Source of the DNA: UBA2287 sp964479665
GTDB lineage: Bacteria > Bacteroidota > Bacteroidia > Bacteroidales > Tenuifilaceae
Length of the DNA: 64,000 nt
NCBI GenBank assembly: GCA_964479665.1
Contig: CAYZNN010000015.1
Location: 1-64,000, forward strand
Direction: 5' to 3'
Under the pieces are notes generated by a model that saw only the letters and a list, made by a program, of their open reading frames with translations, was not told the DNA's origin and did no database searches. Below are positions 58,386 to 64,000 of the stretch, one piece after another. Position 1 is the first letter of the stretch, and each line of letters starts with the position of its first letter. Both the position numbers and the translations under genes were made by a program.

Positions 58386-59258
58386 CTATTGGGTTAGCTT
58401 ACTAAGGGTTAACTCAATAAGTTTTTTTACCGTTGGTTTATAATTAGGCGATGCCTGCTTAGTTACCCTATTGGCAATTATTGCACAAATTGTTGTGGAT
58501 TTATGCCCTAAAAGCAACGAGAGCCCATTAATTGCCGAACTCTCCATTTCGAAATTGGTAATTTTGTGGCCCCCATAGCGAAAACTTTCAATTCTTTCGT
58601 TCAAACCATCGTCGGCAAGGGGGAGCCTGAGCACCCTTCCTTGGGGTCCATAAAATCCGGGCGCAGAAATGGTTCCCCCTTTAATTGTAAAATCGGCAAA
58701 AAGGTTAACCAATTCAGGTGCAGAATGGACAAAATAGGGCTTAGCGCACAAAGGGTTCCACTGGGTATGCTGCATAAAGGCAGTTTCCATAGAAAGATCG
58801 CTTACCAAATTACGATTCTTATAAAAATTCAGAAGGCCATCGAAACCGATAGCAATAGCAGTTAGTACAAAACTATCGACAGGAATATCGGGTTGGAGAG
58901 CTCCTGACGTTCCAATTCGAACCAGAGTAAGCTGCTCTTTATGAGGTTTCTCAATTCTGGTTTTCAAATCTATATTGGCCAACGCATCAAGTTCATTCAC
59001 AACTATATCAATATTATCGGTGCCAATTCCGGTTGAAACAACGCTTAAGCGTTGCCCATTGAATTCGCCAGTAACGGTCATAAATTCCCTATTGGAAACC
59101 TTGCACTCAACCTTTGAGAAGAAGGAGCAAACCGTTTCAACCCTGCCCGGATCGCCAACTAGTATTACCTTGTCGGCCAACTGGCTAGGGCGAAGATGCA
59201 AATGAAAAATGCTACCATCGGGGTTGATAATGAGTTCAGAAGGTTCAATTGGCTTCAT
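58386..59258 (-). CDS. Nucleoside phosphorylase (uridine phosphorylase-like)
   Basis: It cleaves a nucleoside with phosphate to base and ribose-1-phosphate. The 290-aa protein has VILVGDPGRVETVCSFF near 31-47 (phosphate-binding GDPxR) and STGIGTDNIDIVVNELDAL near 75-93. LVRIGTSGALQPDIPVDS is near 111-128, and ITNFEMESSAINGLSLLLGH near 234-253 carries the Glu-Met-Glu that binds ribose. The NP-I fold is clear. The base specificity (uridine or other) is inferred. It is co-transcribed with the SirB1-like gene. Confidence 0.9.
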   Translation of the reverse strand: MKPIEPSELIINPDGSIFHLHLRPSQLADKVILVGDPGRVETVCSFFSKVECKVSNREFMTVTGEFNGQRLSVVSTGIGTDNIDIVVNELDALANIDLKTRIEKPHKEQLTLVRIGTSGALQPDIPVDSFVLTAIAIGFDGLLNFYKNRNLVSDLSMETAFMQHTQWNPLCAKPYFVHSAPELVNLFADFTIKGGTISAPGFYGPQGRVLRLPLADDGLNERIESFRYGGHKITNFEMESSAINGLSLLLGHKSTTICAIIANRVTKQASPNYKPTVKKLIELTLSKLTQ

Positions 59259-59369
59259 AATTCGCTATGAATTGGTTGAAGCAGCGAATATATTAAAAAA
59301 GCATAATAGAGCCTCTATTTCTGTAGAATAATTCCAAATGAAGCCATTTAAGAAAATGTAGCAGAGAAA

Positions 59370-59403
59370 TTGGAATGTTCATTTATATTTTTTAATACTT
59401 TTG
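59370..59403 (+). promoter_or_regulatory. Promoter of the TM2-DUF2752-DUF4870-M48 unit
   Basis: TTG (59370-59372), a 23-nt spacer and TACTTTTG (59396-59403). The leader to the ATG at 59503 is about 90 nt. Confidence 0.6.
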
Positions 59404-59502
59404 AAAAGACTTGCACCGGAAATACTGTAATCGTTATTCTCAAAGTGTTTCAGGTAGCATTTTCAAAAAAATATTGTTTAGAATAATCTTAAAAATCTCA
59501 AA

Positions 59503-59844
59503 ATGGACGCGCAAAAAGTTGACATGTACCTGCTCACTAATGCAAAGTACTTTGAAAGCCATCAAATCCCCTTCCTTAGGGATAAGTTAATTGCAATGGA
59601 CGATTCAAAGTTCATTGTACTTCACAGTCTTAATTTAAAAGACCCCACATTACTCCTGGTTATTTCAATATTAATTGGCGGCTTAGGTGTCGATCGGTTT
59701 ATTATTGGCGATGTGGGTCTTGGTGTTGCCAAACTCCTAACCTGTGGAGGTTTGGGTATTTGGACCATTGTTGACTGGTTTCTGATAATGGGCCGTACCC
59801 GCGAGGCGAACTTTGCAAGCATTCAGCAGGCGCTGCTTATGTAA
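59503..59844 (+). CDS. TM2-domain membrane protein
   Basis: The 113-aa protein has an N-terminal helical cytoplasmic part (about 1-45). A TM2 domain follows: two membrane helices (LLLVISILIGGLGVDRFIIGD near 51-71 and LLTCGGLGIWTIVDWFLIMGR near 78-98) with the family's GxxGxDRFxxGxxxxG turn and closing IVDWF. TM2 proteins are of unknown function in bacteria. It is the first gene of a four-gene unit; the next gene starts directly after its stop. Confidence 0.9.
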   Translation: MDAQKVDMYLLTNAKYFESHQIPFLRDKLIAMDDSKFIVLHSLNLKDPTLLLVISILIGGLGVDRFIIGDVGLGVAKLLTCGGLGIWTIVDWFLIMGRTREANFASIQQALLM

Positions 59845-60255
59845 ATGGCCCGCCGAAAACTTTACTCAATTGTTTTAGCTCTTTCCCTCGCAGGCTATAC
59901 CTGGGTTATTTATAATTATATGAGTACCCTACAGGGCGGCATTACTGTATGCCCGTTTCGTAACATGACGGGCATACCATGCCCCTCGTGCGGAACTACT
60001 GAGGCTATTATTCATATTACAAAAGGGGAAATTCTGAAGGCTATTGCTACCAATCCATTGGTTATTGTTGCGTCAATAATGCTTTTGGTGTTCCCCTTGT
60101 GGGTAGTTATCGACCTGATTCAGAAACGTAATAGTTTTCTTACTTTCTATATTAAAATTGAAAAAACACTAAAGATAAGAGCCATTGCAGTAATTGCAAT
60201 ACTTATTATCTTAACCATTTGGGCCCTGAACATATACCGCTACTTTAAATTATGA
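59845..60255 (+). CDS. DUF2752 membrane protein
   Basis: The 136-aa protein has three or four membrane helices (near 7-26, 66-90, 110-135). It carries the DUF2752 signature VCPFRNMTGIPCPSCGTTEA near 35-54, with three Cys that could bind a metal or form disulfides. Function is unknown. Its ATG follows the TM2 gene stop with no gap, and its stop overlaps the start of the next gene (ATGA), so the three are translationally coupled. Confidence 0.9.
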   Translation: MARRKLYSIVLALSLAGYTWVIYNYMSTLQGGITVCPFRNMTGIPCPSCGTTEAIIHITKGEILKAIATNPLVIVASIMLLVFPLWVVIDLIQKRNSFLTFYIKIEKTLKIRAIAVIAILIILTIWALNIYRYFKL

Positions 60256-60701
60256 TTGATTTCCACACGAAACCCACCGAAACGGAAGCCGAAAAGGCCT
60301 CGAACAGTTACGTTATGTCGTTACTTGCCTTAATGGCCGGATTACCATTCCCAATTATTAATCTGGTTGCAACATTAATTTTCTTTTTGGCTAACCGTAA
60401 ATCAACCTATTTTGTACGCTGGCACTGCACACAAGCGCTTCTTTCGCAATCGACTGTATTGCCCATGAATAGTGCAGCAACCATTTGGACTCTGACCATA
60501 GTTTTCGGAAGTAATGTGGTTACCGATAACTACATAGCATACTTAATTACCGTTCTGGTATTCAATATTAGTGAGTTTGCCGCCACCATATACGCAGCAA
60601 TACAAACCCGCAAAGGAAAACATGTAGAATGGTGGTTTTTTGGAACGCTAACCAATATTCTGCTGCCAAATCCACTATCGTATACCAATTACAGAAGATA
60701 A
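60252..60701 (+). CDS. DUF4870-like membrane protein
   Basis: The 149-aa protein has three or four membrane helices. Its middle part FVRWHCTQALLSQSTVLP near 54-71 resembles the DUF4870 pattern (a charged loop, then W/H-x-x-QAL) of small tri-span membrane proteins. The N-terminus (1-20) is cytoplasmic and polar. Function is unknown. It overlaps DUF2752 by 4 nt and is followed after 11 nt by the M48 peptidase. Confidence 0.75.
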   Translation: MIDFHTKPTETEAEKASNSYVMSLLALMAGLPFPIINLVATLIFFLANRKSTYFVRWHCTQALLSQSTVLPMNSAATIWTLTIVFGSNVVTDNYIAYLITVLVFNISEFAATIYAAIQTRKGKHVEWWFFGTLTNILLPNPLSYTNYRR

Positions 60702-60712
60702 TAAACAAGATT

Positions 60713-61513
60713 ATGGGCAAACTATTTTATCAATTGGCAGGTTTACTTTTCCTATTCTTTGGCATATGGTATATACTAAGTCTTATTCCCTTTACCAACT
60801 TTTACAATTTTAAGGAACTTGGCAAACGCAACGAGCAGGCACTAGCCGATTTCATGCTGAACTACATGAATATGAATAGCATAAGCATCGATTCGGTTGT
60901 AGAAAAAACCGATATTTCGCTAATTGTATCCAGAGTTTGTGATAAGAGCAGCTTGCAATGCAACGAATTAAAGTTGCATTTTTTTCGAAGCCAAGAGGTT
61001 AATGCATTTGCGCTGCCTGCCCAAAATATGGTAGTGCTTACGGGCCTTATCGATTTTTGCAAAACCCCCGAAGAGCTGGCAGGAGTAATTGCCCATGAGA
61101 TGGCCCATATGGAGCACAGCCATGTTACCAAACGTATGGTAAAGGAGTTGGGGTTAACTGTGGTTATGTCAATGATTTCAGGTAATTCGGGAGGCAATAC
61201 TGCTAAAGAGGCTCTAAGAATGCTGTCTTCGTCGGCATTCGATAGAAACCAGGAGGAGGAGGCCGACGAAACAGCCGTAAGGCTTCTTGTTGAAGCAGGC
61301 ATTGATCCAATTCATTTAGCAAACTTTTTTGAGCGATTAGCCGAACAGGAGCCTTCATTTACCAAATCGATGGCATGGATTAGCACTCACCCCGATAGCC
61401 AGGAGCGAGCCGAGTCAATAAAGGCAATAAGAAAAAATTACTCCATTGCCGCTGAGCCTATTATGGATCAGCAACAATGGAGTAAAGTAAAGGAAACGTT
61501 GAAAAATATATAG
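60713..61513 (+). CDS. M48-family metallopeptidase
   Basis: The start is at ATG 60713; 28 upstream in-frame codons would overlap the preceding gene. The 266-aa protein has an N-terminal membrane helix (residues 5-23, LFYQLAGLLFLFFGIWYIL). A zinc peptidase domain of the M48 (HtpX/Ste24-related, BepA-like) type follows. The site is VIAHEMAHMEHSHVTKR near 126-142 (HExxH) and NQEEEADETAVRLL near 185-198, with the third ligand Glu. It may be lipid-exposed or periplasmic and process membrane or exported proteins. It is the last gene of the TM2 unit. Confidence 0.88.
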   Translation: MGKLFYQLAGLLFLFFGIWYILSLIPFTNFYNFKELGKRNEQALADFMLNYMNMNSISIDSVVEKTDISLIVSRVCDKSSLQCNELKLHFFRSQEVNAFALPAQNMVVLTGLIDFCKTPEELAGVIAHEMAHMEHSHVTKRMVKELGLTVVMSMISGNSGGNTAKEALRMLSSSAFDRNQEEEADETAVRLLVEAGIDPIHLANFFERLAEQEPSFTKSMAWISTHPDSQERAESIKAIRKNYSIAAEPIMDQQQWSKVKETLKNI

Positions 61514-61529
61514 CAGTAAATATTTTCTA

Positions 61530-63146
61530 TTAAATAATGGGCCCTGCAGTCACCAGTTTTCTTCCAGCTTCGTTGTCGGTAAAGTTCTCGAAGTTTTTAA
61601 TAAACTTTTTTGCAAGCTCCCAGGCTGCAATATCCCAGTCGGCAGGGTTTGGCCAACTCTTGCGTGGATTAAGAAGTTTACTATCGACCCCATTGAGTGA
61701 TTTAGGAATTTGAAGATTGAAAATAGGCATAACATCGAATTCAGCGTCCTCAATGCTTCCATCTAAAATTGAGTTAATAATGGCTCGTGTTGCTGCAATA
61801 TCTATTCGTTTTCCTACTCCGTATGCTCCTCCTACCCAACCTGTGTTAACCAGATAAGCTGTTGAGTTGTGCTTAACCATTTTCTTCACCAATTCCTGCG
61901 CATAAACAGTTGGGTGCAGCATGAGAAACGCCTGACCAAAGCAGCTGCTGAAGGTTGGCTGAGGCTCCTTAACACCCCTCTCGGTTCCGGCTAACTTAGC
62001 GGTGAAACCGCTCAAAAAGTGGTACTGGGTTTGGTTAAGTGATAGTTTGGCAACCGGAGGCAAAACACCAAACGAGTCGGCTGCCAGAAAAATTACATGC
62101 TTGGCATGCCCAGCTCTTGATACAGGCTTAACAATGTTGCGAATATGATAAATGGGGTAAGAAACCCGAGTGTTTTCAGTTTTCTTACTCGATGTAAAAT
62201 CGATATAGCCTTTTTCATCAACATCTAAATTTTCGAGTAGTGCATCGCGATGAAGTGCAGCATAGATGTCGGGTTCTTTAGCAGGGTCGAGGTTTATGCA
62301 CTTGGCATAGCAACCACCCTCATAGTTAAAAACTCCGTTATCGTCCCAACCATGCTCATCGTCTCCAATAAGTGCACGGTTCGGGTCGGCCGAAAGGGTA
62401 GTTTTTCCCGTACCCGATAGGCCAAAGAAAACCGCAACGTCGCCATTGTTTCCCACATTTGCACTACAATGCATGGAAGCAATGCCCTTCAGGGGCATGT
62501 AATAGTTCATTATGGAAAAGATACCTTTCTTCATTTCACCACCATACCAAGTGCCACCAATAACAGCCATGCGTTTTGCCAAATGGAAAGCAACAAAAAC
62601 CTCGCTATTCAAACCTTGTTGCTGCCAAATAGGATTAGTAGCTTTTGAGGCAACAAATACAACAAAATCGGGCTGGTAACTTTCAAGTTCCTCGTTGGTA
62701 GGACGAATAAACATATTTTTAACAAAGTGGGCCTGCCATGCAATTTCCATAATAAATCGAACCTTGATGCGGGTATCCTCATTTGCTCCTGCATATGTAT
62801 CGATTACATAAAGTTTTTTTCCGCTAAGTTGGTTAGTGCTAATTTTCAGGAAATGCTCCCATATTTCAGGGGAAATGGGTTTATTGTCAGAACTCTTCTT
62901 TTCGGCCTCGGCCCACCAAACATTGTTTTCGCTCGATGGTTCGCAAACCACATATTTATCTTTGGGTGAGCGGCCCGTGAAAATTCCGGTATCAACATTA
63001 ACAGCACCTAACTGGGTAACTGTTCCCTTTTCGAAACCCTCCAGTTGGGAGCTGGTTTCATGTTCGAAAAGCAATTGGTACGAAGGGTTATGGTAAATTT
63101 CCTGAACGTTTTGAATTCCATAAACGGATAGATCGATACTTTTCAT
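61530..63146 (-). CDS. pckA: PckA, ATP-dependent phosphoenolpyruvate carboxykinase
   Basis: It interconverts oxaloacetate plus ATP with phosphoenolpyruvate, CO2 and ADP; in fermentative Bacteroidota it also runs toward oxaloacetate for succinate formation. The 538-aa protein has FTGRSPKDKYVV near 56-67, VIGGTWYGGEMKKGIFSIMNY near 200-220 and FFGLSGTGKTTLSADPNRALIGDDEHGWDDNGVFNYEGGCYAK near 241-283. The last contains the kinase-1 loop and the Mg/Mn-binding DDEHGW. It is monocistronic, and a GC-rich hairpin sits in its leader. Confidence 0.97.
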   Translation of the reverse strand: MKSIDLSVYGIQNVQEIYHNPSYQLLFEHETSSQLEGFEKGTVTQLGAVNVDTGIFTGRSPKDKYVVCEPSSENNVWWAEAEKKSSDNKPISPEIWEHFLKISTNQLSGKKLYVIDTYAGANEDTRIKVRFIMEIAWQAHFVKNMFIRPTNEELESYQPDFVVFVASKATNPIWQQQGLNSEVFVAFHLAKRMAVIGGTWYGGEMKKGIFSIMNYYMPLKGIASMHCSANVGNNGDVAVFFGLSGTGKTTLSADPNRALIGDDEHGWDDNGVFNYEGGCYAKCINLDPAKEPDIYAALHRDALLENLDVDEKGYIDFTSSKKTENTRVSYPIYHIRNIVKPVSRAGHAKHVIFLAADSFGVLPPVAKLSLNQTQYHFLSGFTAKLAGTERGVKEPQPTFSSCFGQAFLMLHPTVYAQELVKKMVKHNSTAYLVNTGWVGGAYGVGKRIDIAATRAIINSILDGSIEDAEFDVMPIFNLQIPKSLNGVDSKLLNPRKSWPNPADWDIAAWELAKKFIKNFENFTDNEAGRKLVTAGPII

Positions 63147-63205
63147 AATATTTTAGGGTAAATTAAAATAAAGTAGCGGTGAGTTTTTGGCCCACCGCCA
63201 ATAAA

Positions 63206-63213
63206 CAAAGTTA
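63206..63213 (-). promoter_or_regulatory. -7 element of the pckA promoter
   Basis: The minus strand reads TAACTTTG, an exact TAnnTTTG match 60 nt upstream of the pckA ATG. Confidence 0.5.
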
Positions 63214-63320
63214 CCCTACATATTCGAAATGGAGCCTTAAAAAATATATGTTTAATATCAGTTTTTCAGAATTAAGGGGAAAAACCAGCCCTTTTGTAAA
63301 CGATTGAGATAGGAAGGACG

Positions 63321-64000
63321 CTACAATTGCCCCAATGCAATAGTGTACCTTTTCTCCACTTCACCCCAATTTACTACTTTCCAGAAGTTGGCTATGTAAT
63401 CGGCGCGCTTGTTTTGGTAACGAAGGTAGTATGCATGCTCCCAAACATCGAGCCCAAGTATGGGTGTTCCCTTCTCAGTTACCACGTCCATTAAGGGATT
63501 GTCTTGGTTTGCTGTAGTTGACACGAATAGTTTCCCATCGCTGCTAACCGATAACCAGGCCCAGCCACTACCAAAAATGGCAGCAGCTTTCTTTTCGAAA
63601 TCGGATTTGAAAGCATCGAACGATCCAAATCTATTAACAATCGCTTCCATTAATTTTCCACTTGGTAAGCCACCGCCATTGGGCGACATAATTTCCCAAA
63701 ACAGGTTGTGATTGAAATGTCCCCCGCCATTATTTCTCGCAAAAGTTGAATACTTACTAATAGTGGCAAGGGTTTTCTCAATGGGTTCGACAGGTATCTT
63801 CTCGTCGGCTATGGCTTTCAGGAAATTGTTGTAGTATGCCCTATGGTGACGACCATGGTGAATTTCCATAGTTTGCTTATCGATAAAAACTTCAAGCGCA
63901 TCGGCAGGGTAAGGTAGCTCGTTAAAGCTAATGTGTGTTAATTTGCCATCCTGTGCTGCAACAAACAGAAAACTAAATGCAGCAAGCAAAGTCAATATTG
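63321..64000 (-). CDS. Exported Fe/Mn superoxide dismutase, 5' end cut by the window
   Basis: This enzyme disproportionates superoxide. The part in the window is at least 224 aa and keeps the metal ligands: His in MEIHHGRHHRAYYNNFL near 42-58, His in HFNHNLFWEIM near 92-102, and Asp and His in LGLDVWEHAYYLRYQNKRADYI near 177-198. The usual SOD start is preceded by a hydrophobic stretch (TLLAAFSFLFVAA, then QDG), a likely signal peptide; an exported SOD is unusual. The reading frame stays open to the edge (ATA before the TTG at 63995), so the true start is outside the window. Fe versus Mn is undecided. Confidence 0.88.
   Translation of the reverse strand, partial: ILTLLAAFSFLFVAAQDGKLTHISFNELPYPADALEVFIDKQTMEIHHGRHHRAYYNNFLKAIADEKIPVEPIEKTLATISKYSTFARNNGGGHFNHNLFWEIMSPNGGGLPSGKLMEAIVNRFGSFDAFKSDFEKKAAAIFGSGWAWLSVSSDGKLFVSTTANQDNPLMDVVTEKGTPILGLDVWEHAYYLRYQNKRADYIANFWKVVNWGEVEKRYTIALGQL

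Overview
The window is a stretch of bacterial chromosome of about 40% GC that reads as Bacteroidota, most likely a Bacteroidales- or Marinilabiliales-like anaerobe. The grounds are: promoter elements of the TAnnTTTG type ahead of many genes; no obvious Shine-Dalgarno sequences; a protease with a type IX secretion sorting tail; GIN/DUF2807, DUF5916 and propeller-type LytS proteins; and pyruvate and indolepyruvate oxidoreductases typical of fermenters. Superoxide dismutase, glutathione peroxidase, OsmC and rubredoxin suggest it tolerates some oxygen. I see no insertion sequence, prophage, integron or CRISPR array; most of the window is ordinary, densely packed chromosome.

Layout. 1-2000: end of a histidine operon (hisH, apparently frameshifted, then hisA and hisF), interrupted by an antisense tRNA-Lys. 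2050-6110: glycerol-3-phosphate unit (DeoR/GlpR-type repressor divergent from glpD-glpK). 6200-9440: minus-strand indolepyruvate oxidoreductase (iorB, iorA) and a tight pair made of a YjbQ-family gene and a low-molecular-weight phosphatase homologue that lacks its catalytic cysteine. 9600-14000: trmD and nifJ/por. 14050-18880: LytS/LytR-type two-component pair, ruvX, def. 18885-22430: minus-strand yciO, fsa, an unknown exported protein, a TtcA-like PP-loop protein and a GIN-domain protein. 22660-30180: TPR membrane protein, ribH, yidC, threonine aldolase, a DUF5916 outer-membrane protein, glutathione peroxidase. 30360-40400: EamA transporter, a YfiR-PAS-PP2C sensor phosphatase convergent with a 7TM-GAF protein, a saccharopine-dehydrogenase-like enzyme, a repeat-rich spacer, and a large GlcD/Fe-S oxidoreductase. 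40500-48170: secreted M6 protease containing a perfect 281-bp internal duplication, exported C1 peptidase, SiaC-like protein, a very small rubredoxin, OsmC, a TPR lipoprotein and a YgjV-like membrane fusion. 48330-55000: dnaA, an MCE/MlaD protein with an amidase, and lptD. 55000-64000: orphan PabA/TrpG, ridA, the S6-S18-L9 ribosomal operon, a BFD-type iron-sulfur protein, a SirB1-like protein with a nucleoside phosphorylase, a four-gene membrane module (TM2, DUF2752, DUF4870-like, M48 protease), pckA, and an exported superoxide dismutase cut by the window end.

Together the metabolic genes (glpK/glpD, nifJ, iorAB, pckA, fsa, the lactate-dehydrogenase-type oxidoreductase) describe fermentative carbon and amino-acid use with ferredoxin as electron carrier. 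lptD, the MCE protein, the amidase and yidC are envelope biogenesis genes. The least explained parts are the pseudo-phosphatase/YjbQ pair, the TM2-DUF2752-DUF4870-M48 module, and the PP2C / 7TM-GAF / SiaC signalling genes.
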